Of a stretch of DNA of 64,000 nucleotides, positions 1 through 8,704 are shown in pieces. A program made the translations under genes and the position numbers. Within the stretch, counting starts at the first letter, position 1; every line of letters starts with the position of its first letter. The notes under the pieces were generated by a model. The model was given only the letters and a program-made list of their open reading frames with translations. It was not told where the DNA came from and did not search any database. Source of the DNA: Nocardia takedensis NBRC 100417 (GTDB lineage Bacteria; Actinomycetota; Actinomycetes; Mycobacteriales; Mycobacteriaceae); assembly GCF_000308695.1 (NCBI RefSeq), contig NZ_BAGG01000046.1, positions 1 through 64,000 of the forward strand, read 5' to 3'.

Positions 1-33
1 CTACGCCGTCTCGGACCGGGGTGGGGATGTGTC

Positions 34-153
34 GATTCGGGGGCGCGAGGGTGTCGTCGCGGGATGACCGCCGGGACGCGGCCCCATTGACGAAGGTGAT
101 CTGGAATCGGTGGGGGCACATGCGGATTCGGGGCGCAGGGTGTCGTCTGCGGG
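34..153. repeat. Imperfect direct repeat in a gene-free 5' stretch
   Basis: Two copies of a motif of about 29 bp lie at 34-63 and 125-153. They share GATTCGGGG, then AGGGTGTCGTC, then GCGGG, with small indels. No convincing gene is seen in bases 1-299; a Pro-rich minus-strand reading frame there looks like the shadow of GC-rich DNA. The function of the repeat is unknown. Confidence 0.4.
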
Positions 154-299
154 TATCGGTGGGTTGAGGGCGGGATCGCTGGGTATCGCAGCAGATGTTG
201 TGTTCGGTGCTGCCGTGCCGGGCGGTGGTCGTGTGGGAGAAGGGACGGTGCGCCTACGCCGGGGCAGCGGCAGGTGAGAGAAAGGGGCATGGTGGAGTG

Positions 300-1469
300 A
301 TGTCACCGTGGCACGATCGACACCCGTCCACGATCTCGGACTGGGACGACGAACGGCGCAGGGCCCGTTTGCGCGAGTCCCGTCTCGGTCACGACCGGCA
401 GACCCTGCGGCGAACCAGGAGGGTGCTGCTGCGCTTGCTCGCGGTACTGGTCGCGGGGTTGATCCTGTTCGTCCAGTACTGGTCGAACGACGTGCATCCC
501 GAGCAGATGCGGTTGGCGCGCACGGCGCCCGCGGTGCTGCCCGTCGCCGAACCGGCGGACGAACGCGATTGGGACACCGTCGTGGTCGATCTGGTCGGCC
601 TGGGCGGTCTGGACGCCAGTGACACCGCCGAGAGTCTGCCCGCGCTGCGGGACATGGGCGTGGTGTGGGCGATCAAATACGACAACGAAGGTATCGATAC
701 CGAGGTGATCGCCGATCTGATCACCCGCGCGGCGTTGATGTCGGGGATGAAGAACGTGATCCTGGTGGGCCACAGCATGGGCGGGGTGATCGCGCTCGAG
801 GTCGGCAAGCACATCCACACCGACAGCGATCGGCGGTTGGTGGCGGTGCTGTTGGACTGCACGCCGGTGGATCTGAACGCGGTGCGCCCGGAGAGTCGCG
901 GTCGCGGCGAGGACATGGTGCGCTGGATGCGCTGGCTGCCGGGCGCGCGGGAGAGTCGGGCGCTGCGGATCGCGGTCGAAACCTACGCCCGCCGTGAGCA
1001 GTTCATGGATCGGCACTGGTCGGGGTCGCCGGGTGTGCGGGGTGAGCGCCTGCACGACGTGGTCGAGGAAGTGTTGCAGGACAAGATCTTCTCCACCGAC
1101 GCGGCGAGCAACGGTCTGATCGAGGCGCAGTTCCTGGCGATCGTCGCCGGGGGCGCGGTCAACGATCTGCGGGCGCTGTCGGAACCGGCGGACGGGAAAC
1201 CGCGGCCCGCCATCGTGTATCTGCGTCCGCGAAACGCGGCATCGGACAACGTGGTCGACGTGGCCTATTCGCACCGGGTGCTGGTCGACGAGGTCGGCGG
1301 GGTGGACGGTGCGCTGCTGGTCGCCTTCCCCCGCAACACCGGCCACGCGAATCCGCGGCAACGGCCGGGGGAGTACAACCGGGTGATCACCGATCAGGTG
1401 TTGCCGTTCGTGCAGCGCTATCAGACCCAGGCCCGCTCGACCGAGAGCGCGGCCGCCGCCCCTCGGTGA
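300..1469 (+). CDS. Membrane-anchored alpha/beta-fold hydrolase
   Basis: The 389-aa protein has a charged cytoplasmic head (residues 1-40), one membrane segment (about 42-61, LLRLLAVLVAGLILFVQYW) and an exported alpha/beta-hydrolase domain. The nucleophile elbow GHSMGG is seen around Ser159, inside VILVGHSMGG. The family comprises lipases and esterases; the substrate cannot be read from sequence. The ATG at 300 was chosen because it follows GGTGGAG and removes a non-hydrophobic leader that a start at 195 would add; GTG at 297 is an alternative. It stands alone, with about 100 bp before the next gene, so no operon partner suggests a role. Confidence 0.7.
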   Translation: MSPWHDRHPSTISDWDDERRRARLRESRLGHDRQTLRRTRRVLLRLLAVLVAGLILFVQYWSNDVHPEQMRLARTAPAVLPVAEPADERDWDTVVVDLVGLGGLDASDTAESLPALRDMGVVWAIKYDNEGIDTEVIADLITRAALMSGMKNVILVGHSMGGVIALEVGKHIHTDSDRRLVAVLLDCTPVDLNAVRPESRGRGEDMVRWMRWLPGARESRALRIAVETYARREQFMDRHWSGSPGVRGERLHDVVEEVLQDKIFSTDAASNGLIEAQFLAIVAGGAVNDLRALSEPADGKPRPAIVYLRPRNAASDNVVDVAYSHRVLVDEVGGVDGALLVAFPRNTGHANPRQRPGEYNRVITDQVLPFVQRYQTQARSTESAAAAPR

Positions 1470-1572
1470 CTGCCGGTGCGCGAATTCCGAGGTCGCAGCG
1501 GCGCGGACAGGGTTCGAATCAGATGAAATCAAACCGTATGCTCGCCTGGCACAGGCTGGTTCAATCGCGGTC

Positions 1573-2667
1573 ATGTATCGACCAACAACGTTCCTCTCCG
1601 GCCTGCGTGGCCGCACGACAGCCGCGTTGCTCGCCGTGGCTACGGTTGCGAGCCTGGGACTGATCGGGTGCGGGAGCAATGACTCCGCGGTCGGTGCCGA
1701 CACGGCGAACACCCCGTTACCGACCGAGGTTCCCCAGGGCACCACGCTGATCGTCGCCGATCAGCAGGAGCGGTTGCAGTCGGCGTTGCGCCTGTCCGGC
1801 GAGCTGGACAAGCTGCCGTTCAAGGTGGAGTTCGCGAACTTCATCGGCGGACCCGCGATTCTCGAGGCCTTCCGTGCCGGGGCCGCCGACGTCGCGCCGG
1901 TCGGCGACGTGCCGCCGATCCACGCGCTCGCCGCCAAACAGGACGTGCCGATCGTGGCGGCCTACCAGACCGCGCCCGAGGCGATGAAACTTGCGGTGGC
2001 GCCGGGCCGTTCGATCACCCGACTGGCGGATCTGAAGGGCAAGAAGATCGCCTACGCCGAGGGCACCGCCCAGCAGGCGGCGGTGCTGCGCGCACTGGAC
2101 AAGGCCGGTCTGAAGACCGGTGACGTCGAGTTGGTGCGGTTGCAGCTCGCCGAATTCCTCGACGCGGTGCGCACCGGTCAGGTGGATGTGGCGCCGCTGC
2201 TCGAACCGAATGTGACCCGTTTCCTGCGCACCCAGGGCACCTCGCTGATCCCCGACGCGGAGACCGCGAACATCTACCCGGGTCTGGCCTACCTGTACGC
2301 GCGGCGCGAGGTGGTGCGGGATCCGGCGAAGGCGGCGGCGACCCGCGCGCTGGTCGCGGCGTATGTGCGCTCCTACCAGTGGGTGAACACCCATCAGGCC
2401 GAGTTCGCGCAGAAGTACTACGTGGACAACCAGAAGGTCACCCCCGAGGACGCCGAGCGCATCGTGGATTCCTTCGGCCAGTTCACCTTCCCGCATCTGG
2501 ATCAGGCGCTGGTCGACCGGCAGCAGTCCACCATCGATCTGATCGACGCCGCGGGTGAACTGCCCAGGAAGATCCAGGCTTCCGACGGGTTCGACCTGCG
2601 TTTCGACGCCGTGATCACCCAGACGGTCACCGAATCGGGGGCCTCGTTCGAGCGAGGGAAGAGCTGA
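1573..2667 (+). CDS. ABC transporter substrate-binding lipoprotein, SsuA/NrtA-like
   Basis: A 364-aa protein that begins with a lipoprotein signal peptide: basic N-terminus, hydrophobic stretch, then lipobox LIGC with Cys33 as the likely lipidated residue. The body (TLIVADQQE, KLPFKVEFANF, GGPAILEAFRAGAADVAPVGDVPP) matches the aliphatic sulfonate/taurine/nitrate binding-protein family. It would deliver an anionic organic ligand to the membrane permease encoded next. Its stop shares one base with the permease ATG (TGATG), so it is the first gene of a four-gene unit with permease, ATPase and FMN monooxygenase. That context favours organosulfur compounds over nitrate. The exact ligand is an inference. 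Confidence 0.8.
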   Translation: MYRPTTFLSGLRGRTTAALLAVATVASLGLIGCGSNDSAVGADTANTPLPTEVPQGTTLIVADQQERLQSALRLSGELDKLPFKVEFANFIGGPAILEAFRAGAADVAPVGDVPPIHALAAKQDVPIVAAYQTAPEAMKLAVAPGRSITRLADLKGKKIAYAEGTAQQAAVLRALDKAGLKTGDVELVRLQLAEFLDAVRTGQVDVAPLLEPNVTRFLRTQGTSLIPDAETANIYPGLAYLYARREVVRDPAKAAATRALVAAYVRSYQWVNTHQAEFAQKYYVDNQKVTPEDAERIVDSFGQFTFPHLDQALVDRQQSTIDLIDAAGELPRKIQASDGFDLRFDAVITQTVTESGASFERGKS

Positions 2668-3539
2668 TGGCCGTTCGTACCGCCGACGCCGGAGTGTTCG
2701 GGCGGGTCCCCCGGGTCCGCCGGTCGACCGCGTCCCCTGTCCTGGCGCGGCGCAAGACCTCGCGGCCGCGACTCGGTCCGGGACGTCCGATCCCGTTCGG
2801 GCTCGCGATCGGACCGACGCTGCTGGTCGGCGCGTGGGTGATCGGTTCGGCGACCGAGTCGATCGATCCGGAGACGCTGCCCGCGCCGTGGACGGTGGCC
2901 CAGACCGCCGGTGACCTGTGGGCCGACGGGCGCTTGCAGTCGAATCTGCTGACCTCCTTGCAGCGCGCGGCGCTGGGCCTGGGCATCGGCGTGGCGCTCG
3001 GACTGGTGCTCGCGCTGGTGGCCGGGTTGAGCCGGATCGGTGAGGCGCTGGTCGACGGACCGGTGCAGATCAAGCGCGCCATCCCGACGCTGGCGCTGAT
3101 CCCGCTGTTCATCGTGTGGTTCGGCATCGGCGAGGAGATGAAGCTCATCGTCATCACGACCAGTGTCGCGGTGCCGATCTACATCAACACCCACGCGCAT
3201 CTGCGCAGTGTGGATGCCCGCTACGTGGAACTCGCGCAGACCGTGGGACTCTCGCGGTGGGATTTCGTCCGCAAGGTGGCCCTGCCGGGTTCGCTGCCCG
3301 GCTTCTTCACCGGTCTGCGCCTGGCGGTGACGATCGCGTGGCTGGCCCTGGTGGTCGTGGAACAGGTCAACGCCACCAGCGGCATCGGCTACCTGATGAC
3401 CCAGGCCCGCACCTACGGGCAGATCGACGTGATCGTCGTCGGCCTGGTGATCTACGGCCTGCTCGGCCTGTTCGGCGATCTCGCCGTGCGCGCCTCGGAG
3501 AGGAGGGCCCTGTCGTGGCGACAGACGTTGGGCGACTGA
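2667..3539 (+). CDS. ABC transporter permease, SsuC-like
   Basis: 290-aa inner-membrane permease of the binding-protein-dependent transport family. After a basic, probably cytoplasmic stretch of about 45 residues come roughly six hydrophobic segments. The cytoplasmic EAA-type loop that docks onto the ATPase is visible as ELAQTVGLSRWDFVRKVALP. The family transports sulfonates, taurine or nitrate. Its start overlaps the upstream stop by one base, and its last 25 bases overlap the ATPase gene, so translation is coupled. The ATP-binding and binding-protein partners flank it. Substrate assignment is inferred from the whole cluster. Confidence 0.82.
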   Translation: MAVRTADAGVFGRVPRVRRSTASPVLARRKTSRPRLGPGRPIPFGLAIGPTLLVGAWVIGSATESIDPETLPAPWTVAQTAGDLWADGRLQSNLLTSLQRAALGLGIGVALGLVLALVAGLSRIGEALVDGPVQIKRAIPTLALIPLFIVWFGIGEEMKLIVITTSVAVPIYINTHAHLRSVDARYVELAQTVGLSRWDFVRKVALPGSLPGFFTGLRLAVTIAWLALVVVEQVNATSGIGYLMTQARTYGQIDVIVVGLVIYGLLGLFGDLAVRASERRALSWRQTLGD

Positions 3540-4285
3540 CCGGCACCGGAGTGGTGCGCCTGCGCGAGCTGAACCGCGGGTTCGGCGAGCGGGTGGTGCT
3601 GCGCGGCATCGACATCGATATCGAGGCGGGCGAATTCGTCGCTCTGCTGGGCCGCAGCGGGTCGGGCAAGAGCACGCTGCTGCGCGCGCTGGCCGAACTC
3701 GACCACGACGTGCCGGGATCGGGCGAACTGGTCGTCCCCGCCGAACGGGCGGTGGTGTTCCAGGATTCGCGACTGCTGCCGTGGCTGCGGGTGCTCGACA
3801 ACGTGACCCTCGGCCTGAACGGGGCCGACGCCGACGCCCGCGGTCGCAACGCGCTCGCCGAGGTGGGGTTGGCCGGTCGCGAGAAGGCTTGGCCGCGTGA
3901 ACTCTCCGGCGGTGAACAGCAGCGTGTCGCGTTGGCGCGCTCACTGGTCCGGGAACCGGAACTGCTGCTGGCCGACGAACCGTTCGGCGCGCTGGACGCG
4001 TTGACCCGTATCAAGATGCACGCCCTGCTCCAGGAACTGTGCGCCGAGCACAAGCCCGCGGTGCTGCTGGTGACCCACGACGTCGACGAGGCGGTGGTGC
4101 TCGCGGATCGGGTGCTCGTGCTCGACGACGGCCGCATCATTCTCGATCAGCGCGTCGATCTGCCCCGTCCGCGCCGCCACGGCGATCCGGAGTTCGTCCG
4201 GTTGCGCGAGGTGCTGCTGGCCGGACTCGGTGTCGACACGGCGCGTGCCACCCCTTCTCGCGAGGAAGCGAAGAACGCCTCATGA
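3515..4285 (+). CDS. ABC transporter ATP-binding protein, SsuB-like
   Basis: 256-aa nucleotide-binding subunit. All motifs are present in order: Walker A GRSGSGKST (from residue 46), Q-loop VFQDSRLLPW, signature LSGGEQQR, Walker B LLLADEP and H-loop LVTHD. It energises the adjacent permease. GTG at 3515 was chosen because GGAGAGGAGG lies about 8 nt upstream and protein similarity begins shortly afterwards; the reading frame is open further upstream only as a shadow of the permease gene. It overlaps the permease by 25 nt, and its stop overlaps the following monooxygenase start (ATGA). The Q-loop sequence resembles sulfonate/nitrate importers rather than generic ATPases. Confidence 0.85.
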   Translation: MATDVGRLTGTGVVRLRELNRGFGERVVLRGIDIDIEAGEFVALLGRSGSGKSTLLRALAELDHDVPGSGELVVPAERAVVFQDSRLLPWLRVLDNVTLGLNGADADARGRNALAEVGLAGREKAWPRELSGGEQQRVALARSLVREPELLLADEPFGALDALTRIKMHALLQELCAEHKPAVLLVTHDVDEAVVLADRVLVLDDGRIILDQRVDLPRPRRHGDPEFVRLREVLLAGLGVDTARATPSREEAKNAS

Positions 4286-5625
4286 CCGAGCTACGTCAGC
4301 TCAGCCTCAACGCCTTCATCTACCCGTCCGGACATCACGAGGCGGCTTGGCGGCATCCGTGGAGTCAGCCCGAGCGCATCTACGATGTGCGCTACTACCA
4401 GGAGATCGGCCGGATCGCGGAGGCCGCGACGCTGGACGCGGTCTTCTTCGCCGACGGTCCCGCGCTGCGCACCGACGTCAAGCACAACGTGGCCTCCGGG
4501 CTGGAGCCGATCACGCTGCTGACCGCGATCGCCGCCGCCACCACCCACCTCGGACTGATCGCGACGGCCTCGACCACCTACTACGAGCCCTACAACCTCG
4601 CGCGGCTGTTCTCCACCCTCGACCACATCTCCGGTGGTCGGGCCGGCTGGAACATCGTCACCACCGGCACCGATCTGGCCGCGGCCAACTTCGGTCTCGA
4701 CAAACACCCCGAGCACGCCGAACGGTACGCGCGCGCCCGGGAATTCGTCGACGCGGTGGTGGCGCTGTGGGACAGCTGGGAGGACGACGCGATCCGCCTG
4801 GACAAAGAAGCGGGGATCTACGCCGATCCGGACAAGATCCACCCGATCGATTTCGTCGGCGAGCACCTGCGCGTGCGGGGGCCGTTCAACGCGCCGCGCA
4901 CCCCGCAGGGCCATCCGGTGCTGGTGCAGGCGGGCGCGTCCAACGACGGCCGGGCCTTCGCGGGCAAGTACGCGGAGGCGATCTTCACCGCCCACCAGCG
5001 GCTCGAGGACGCGCAGGCGTTCTACGCCGACATCAAGAAGCGGGCGGGCGAGTTCGGCCGCGCCGCCGACCAGGTGAAGATCCTGCCGGGCATCAGTCCG
5101 TTCATCGCCGACACCGAAGCGGCGGCCAAGCGGCTCGAACGCGAGTTCAACGAGCTCACCGTGCCGGATTACGGGCTCGAGCAGTTGGAGAGCATCGCTC
5201 AGACCAGTCTGCGGCACCTGCCGTTGGACGGGCCGATCCCGCTCGAATTGTTCAGCGACGCGGGCGATGTCACCGACAACGAGCGCAGCCGCCGTCAGGT
5301 GGTGGCGGGCATCGTGCAGCGGGAGCGGCCGACCGTGCGCGGTCTGCTGCACCGCCTGGCGGGCGCGCGCGGACACCGGGTGTTCGCGGGCACGCCCGAG
5401 CAGGTCGCCGACACCATCGAGGAGTGGTTCCGCAACAGGGCCGCCGACGGTTTCAACGTCATGCCGCCCTACTACCCGGGCGGTCTGGAGATCTTCGCCG
5501 AGACGGTGGTGCCGATCCTGCGGGAGCGCGGCCTGTTCCGCACCGAGTACACCGGGACCACGCTGCGCGATCACTTCGGGCTGGCCCGGCCGCAGAGCCG
5601 CTACGCACCCGCCCTGGCGCGGTGA
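4282..5625 (+). CDS. FMN-dependent LLM-class monooxygenase, NtaA/SnaA/DszA family
   Basis: 447-aa flavin monooxygenase. Family features include the N-terminal LNAFIYPSGHHEAAWRHP, DAVFFADGPAL, GRAGWNIVTT and PVLVQAGASNDGRAFAGKYAEAIF, all typical of reduced-FMN-dependent enzymes that oxidise nitrilotriacetate, EDTA or organosulfur compounds. It needs an FMN reductase partner, and none is encoded nearby. ATG at 4282 overlaps the ATPase stop as ATGA, so it is the last gene of the importer unit. Import plus oxidative cleavage suggests uptake and desulfurisation of a sulfur compound, but the substrate is an inference. Confidence 0.8.
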   Translation: MTELRQLSLNAFIYPSGHHEAAWRHPWSQPERIYDVRYYQEIGRIAEAATLDAVFFADGPALRTDVKHNVASGLEPITLLTAIAAATTHLGLIATASTTYYEPYNLARLFSTLDHISGGRAGWNIVTTGTDLAAANFGLDKHPEHAERYARAREFVDAVVALWDSWEDDAIRLDKEAGIYADPDKIHPIDFVGEHLRVRGPFNAPRTPQGHPVLVQAGASNDGRAFAGKYAEAIFTAHQRLEDAQAFYADIKKRAGEFGRAADQVKILPGISPFIADTEAAAKRLEREFNELTVPDYGLEQLESIAQTSLRHLPLDGPIPLELFSDAGDVTDNERSRRQVVAGIVQRERPTVRGLLHRLAGARGHRVFAGTPEQVADTIEEWFRNRAADGFNVMPPYYPGGLEIFAETVVPILRERGLFRTEYTGTTLRDHFGLARPQSRYAPALAR

Positions 5626-5776
5626 GCGAAGGCTGCTGTCGTCGCGGTGACGTGCTCCGCGCGCGGAGAAGATCGGCCGTCGCGGTGCGCGGTCGCGGCG
5701 GTGCGGCGGCGTCCGCGCGGGAGCGGGCCGACGCCCTCGGCGCGTCGAATGGGGTTCGCGCCGTGACGGTTCCGCG

Positions 5777-6748
5777 ATGACCGGATCGGTCACCGTGGAA
5801 CCGTTCGCGCCGCGCACGTTGATGTGGACGGTCTTCGTGCCGATGGCGGTCTACAGCCTCGGCTTCGGCGCCGCCGCGCCCATGTACGTGCTGCGCGCGC
5901 TGGATCTGGGCGCTTCGCCGGGGACGGCGGGGCTGATGGTGGGGCTGACCGGGTTCGGGATGGTGTTGGCGGATCTGCCCGCGGGGTCGATCGTCGCCAG
6001 GATCGGCGAGCGCGGCGCGATCGTGGTCGGTTCGGCGGTCGGGGTCCTGGGTGTGATCGCGGCGCTCTGGGCGCCCGGACTGGGCGTCTTCGCGCTCGGC
6101 ATGGTGCTGATCGGGGTGTCCGGCGCGGTGTGGGGGTTGGCGCGGCAGTCGTATCTGGTCGCGGTCGTGGCCCCGTCGCATCGGGGACGGGCGCTGTCGA
6201 TGATGGCGGGCGCGTCGCGGTTCGGCACGTTCTGCGGGCCGTTCCTCGGTGCGTTGCCGGTGCACGCGCTCGGCCCGGACGGTGCGCTGTGGATGCAGTT
6301 GATCACCACGGTGATCTCGGCCGCGGCCATGATGGCCATCTCCGTGGACGGGGATCGCGCCGGGGCGGACACGCGGTCGATGCGGGTCGTCGTCGTGGAG
6401 AACCGCCGGGTGCTGGCGACCTTGGGCTCCGGTGCGCTGCTGGTGGGTGCGGCGCGTTCGGCCCGGTTGACGTTGCTGCCGCTGTGCGCGGCGCAGGTCG
6501 GCGTCGGTGCGGCGGCCACGAGCGTGATCTTCGGCATCGCGGGGGCGGTGGACGTGCTCATGTCCTATCCGGCCGGCGTGTGGATCGACCGTGGGCCGAT
6601 CATCGTCGGCGTGATGAGCGCGGTGACGGTGTTGGGCGCGGCGGCGGTCACGATGGCCGCGACCTCCGCGGCGGGCGCGGAGTCCATGCGGCGCTGGTTC
6701 CCCGACGTGCCGGAGACGCGAGCCACGGACGCGGGCGCTCGGCGCTGA
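5777..6748 (+). CDS. MFS transporter, apparently lacking the last transmembrane helices
   Basis: 323-aa major facilitator protein, against about 400 for the family. Roughly nine hydrophobic segments are seen, with an MFS-like loop (ADLPAGSIVARIGERG) after the second. After the ninth (IIVGVMSAVTVLGAAAVTMAAT) the sequence jumps straight to a charged tail, ESMRRWFPDVPETR, that resembles the normal end of such proteins. I read this as an in-frame loss of helices 10-12, so the protein may be inactive or a nine-helix variant. The gene ends three bases before the convergent TetR gene. About 150 bp without a gene separates it from the monooxygenase. Substrate unknown. Confidence 0.65.
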   Translation: MTGSVTVEPFAPRTLMWTVFVPMAVYSLGFGAAAPMYVLRALDLGASPGTAGLMVGLTGFGMVLADLPAGSIVARIGERGAIVVGSAVGVLGVIAALWAPGLGVFALGMVLIGVSGAVWGLARQSYLVAVVAPSHRGRALSMMAGASRFGTFCGPFLGALPVHALGPDGALWMQLITTVISAAAMMAISVDGDRAGADTRSMRVVVVENRRVLATLGSGALLVGAARSARLTLLPLCAAQVGVGAAATSVIFGIAGAVDVLMSYPAGVWIDRGPIIVGVMSAVTVLGAAAVTMAATSAAGAESMRRWFPDVPETRATDAGARR

Positions 6749-6751
6749 CGA

Positions 6752-7336
6752 TCAGCGCACGCGCGCGCCGAGCAGGTTGCGGATGCCGCCGAGGAACAGG
6801 CGCAGGCCGAAGTCGAAGCGGGCGGTGGCGTCGGTGGGGTCCGCGAGCGGGGAGGCGTGCTCGGGCAGCGCGCCGACGGAGTCCATCTGCATGCGCGACT
6901 GTTCGTCCACGGTCTGACCGAGGACGTAGTAGAGCAGGGTGAAGGCCGCGGATTCGGCCTCCGGGCGGGTCATGCCCGCGCGCAGGGCCGCGCCGACGAC
7001 GCGTTCGCGGCCTTTGCTGGTGGTCAGCCGGGAGGCGTAGGTGGCCGAGACCAGTTCCGCGCCGTCGCGGTAGGCGAGCAGGCAGTCGCGCAGACGGTGG
7101 GCGAGTTCGGTGATCTGCTCGGCCCAGTCCTCGCCGGTCACGGGCTCGTCCATGGGGGCCAGGATGCGGTCGGCGACGGCGCCGAGCAGGGCCTGCTTGT
7201 TGGGGAAGTGCCAGTACAGCGCGCCGGGCTGGACTCGCAGCGAACTCGCGAGCCGACGCATGGTCAGATCCGCGAGGCCGTATTCGTCGAGGATGGCGAT
7301 CGCGCCCTCGACCACATCCGCCCTGTGCAACTGCAC
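6752..7336 (-). CDS. TetR-family repressor, possible BioQ-type biotin regulator
   Basis: 194-aa regulator. The N-terminal helix-turn-helix is clear (ADLTMRRLASSLRVQPGALYWHFPNKQALLGAVAD, residues about 21-55); the rest is a helical ligand-binding domain. The GTG start at 7336 follows GGGAGG. It is divergent from bioB, and two TGAAC-N3-GTTCA palindromes lie between the genes. From memory, BioQ of Corynebacterium and Mycobacterium is a TetR repressor of bio genes with a TGAAC-N3-GTT core, so BioQ identity is plausible. The convergent MFS gene is an alternative target, as TetR proteins often control neighbouring transporters. Confidence 0.72.
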   Translation of the reverse strand: MQLHRADVVEGAIAILDEYGLADLTMRRLASSLRVQPGALYWHFPNKQALLGAVADRILAPMDEPVTGEDWAEQITELAHRLRDCLLAYRDGAELVSATYASRLTTSKGRERVVGAALRAGMTRPEAESAAFTLLYYVLGQTVDEQSRMQMDSVGALPEHASPLADPTDATARFDFGLRLFLGGIRNLLGARVR

Positions 7337-7371
7337 CGATTGCCTCCCGTGTTGACTCGCTGTCCACCGCT

Positions 7372-7377
7372 ACCCTA
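7372..7377 (-). promoter_or_regulatory. -10 box for the TetR gene
   Basis: On the minus strand TAGGGT lies about 35 nt upstream of the GTG at 7336. The first operator copy (7379-7395) sits immediately upstream of it, between the -10 and -35 positions, so repressor binding there would block transcription. Confidence 0.45.
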
Positions 7378-7378
7378 G

Positions 7379-7416
7379 CCTGAACGCCGTTCAAGTTTCC
7401 TTGAACACCGTTCAAG
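7379..7416. promoter_or_regulatory. Two tandem TetR-type operators between the tetR gene and bioB
   Basis: Site 1 (7379-7395) is CCTGAAC-GCC-GTTCAAG, a 7+3+7 palindrome with one mismatch. Site 2 (7400-7416) is CTTGAAC-ACC-GTTCAAG, a perfect palindrome. The centres are 21 bp apart, about two helical turns, so two dimers could bind the same DNA face. Position and symmetry fit control of both the TetR gene and bioB. Confidence 0.75.
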
Positions 7417-7453
7417 TCGTGCGGCCCGCTCGGCCGCGGGAGGGATTCGCGTC

Positions 7454-8467
7454 GTGACCCAGGCACCCGTGACCACCGATATCCTGGCCGTCGCCCGCGA
7501 GCAGGTGCTCGTGCGCGGCGAAGGGCTCGATCAGGCGCAGACCCTCGACGTGCTGCGCCTCGGCGACGACCGCCTCGAGGACCTGCTCGCGCTGGCCCAC
7601 GAGGTCCGTATGCGCTGGTGCGGCCCCGAGGTCGAGGTCGAGGGCATCATCTCGCTCAAGACCGGCGGCTGCCCCGAGGACTGCCACTTCTGCTCGCAGT
7701 CCGGCCTGTTCCAGTCCCCGGTGCGCGCGGCCTGGCTCGACATCCCCAGCCTGGTGGAGGCCGCCAAGCAGACCGCCAAGTCCGGCGCGACCGAATTCTG
7801 CATCGTCGCCGCCGTGCGCGGACCGGACGCCCGGCTGATGGCCCAGGTCGCCGCGGGCGTGGAGGCCATCCGCAACGAGGTCGACATCCAGGTCGCCTGC
7901 TCGCTGGGCATGCTCACCCAGGAACAGGTCGACCAACTCGCCGCGATGGGCGTGCACCGCTACAACCACAACCTCGAGACCGCCCGCTCGCACTTCCCGA
8001 ACGTCGTCACCACCCACACCTGGGAGGAGCGCTGGGACACCCTGCGCATGGTGCGCGAAGCGGGCATGGAGGTCTGCTGCGGCGGCATCCTCGGCATGGG
8101 CGAGACCCTCGAGCAGCGCGCCGAGTTCGCCGCCGACCTCGCCTCGCTGAACCCCCACGAGGTGCCGCTGAACTTCCTCAACCCGCGCCCCGGCACGCCC
8201 TTCGGCGATCTCGAGGTGCTGCCCGCCGCCGACGCCCTGCGCGCGGTGGCCGCGTTCCGACTCGCGTTGCCGCGCACCATGTTGCGCTTCGCGGGCGGTC
8301 GCGAGATCACCCTCGGCGACCTCGGCGCGCGCCAGGGCATTCTGGGCGGCATCAACGCCGTCATCGTCGGCAACTACCTCACCACGCTGGGCCGACCCGC
8401 CGAAGCCGACCTTGATCTGCTGGGCGAGTTGAAGATGCCGATCAAGGCGCTCAACGAAACGCTGTGA
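7454..8467 (+). CDS. bioB: Biotin synthase
   Basis: 337-aa radical-SAM enzyme that inserts sulfur into dethiobiotin to form biotin, the last step of biotin synthesis. The cluster motif is Cys73-x3-Cys77-x2-Cys80 (GCPEDCHFC). [25 protein letters not shown] and [11 protein letters not shown] are further BioB blocks. GTG at 7454 is preceded by GGGAGG at about 12 nt. Two palindromic operators lie 40-75 bp upstream. It is followed after 9 bp by the small protein needed for its activity in mycobacteria. No other bio gene is in the window. Confidence 0.96.
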   Translation: MTQAPVTTDILAVAREQVLVRGEGLDQAQTLDVLRLGDDRLEDLLALAHEVRMRWCGPEVEVEGIISLKTGGCPEDCHFCSQSGLFQSPVRAAWLDIPSLVEAAKQTAKSGATEFCIVAAVRGPDARLMAQVAAGVEAIRNEVDIQVACSLGMLTQEQVDQLAAMGVHRYNHNLETARSHFPNVVTTHTWEERWDTLRMVREAGMEVCCGGILGMGETLEQRAEFAADLASLNPHEVPLNFLNPRPGTPFGDLEVLPAADALRAVAAFRLALPRTMLRFAGGREITLGDLGARQGILGGINAVIVGNYLTTLGRPAEADLDLLGELKMPIKALNETL

Positions 8468-8476
8468 GTCGCGACC

Positions 8477-8704
8477 ATGAGTAGTGTCATGGGCATGGAC
8501 GAGCGCTACAACCCGTTCACCGGACAGCCGGTCGTACCGGGACACGACGACGTGATCCCCGCCGCCGCCTCCCTCGGGCTCGAGCCGCCGCGGTTCTGCG
8601 AGCGGTGCGGGCGGCGGATGATCGTGCAGGTGAGCCCGGACGGGTGGTGGGCTCGGTGCTCGCGCCACGGCATGATCGACTCGGCCGACCTGGAACGCCG
8701 CTAG
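8477..8704 (+). CDS. bsaP: Biotin synthase auxiliary protein BsaP
   Basis: 75-aa protein at the position of Rv1590, directly after bioB. It has a metal or cluster-binding pattern, FCERC (Cys41, Cys44) followed by ARCSRHG (Cys61, His64), and an N-terminal YNPFTGQPV. From memory, BsaP is an iron-sulfur auxiliary protein required by actinobacterial biotin synthase. The location and cysteine pattern fit that assignment. ATGs at 8489 and 8495 are alternative starts; no clear ribosome site decides between them. The stop overlaps the GTG of the next gene (TAGTG), so all three genes probably form one transcript. Confidence 0.8.
   Translation: MSSVMGMDERYNPFTGQPVVPGHDDVIPAAASLGLEPPRFCERCGRRMIVQVSPDGWWARCSRHGMIDSADLERR

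Noticed and set aside
1..306. Minus-strand 101-aa reading frame
   Set aside because: Composition is almost only Pro, Arg, Ser and Thr, with no ribosome site or domain; it is typical of out-of-frame GC-rich DNA.
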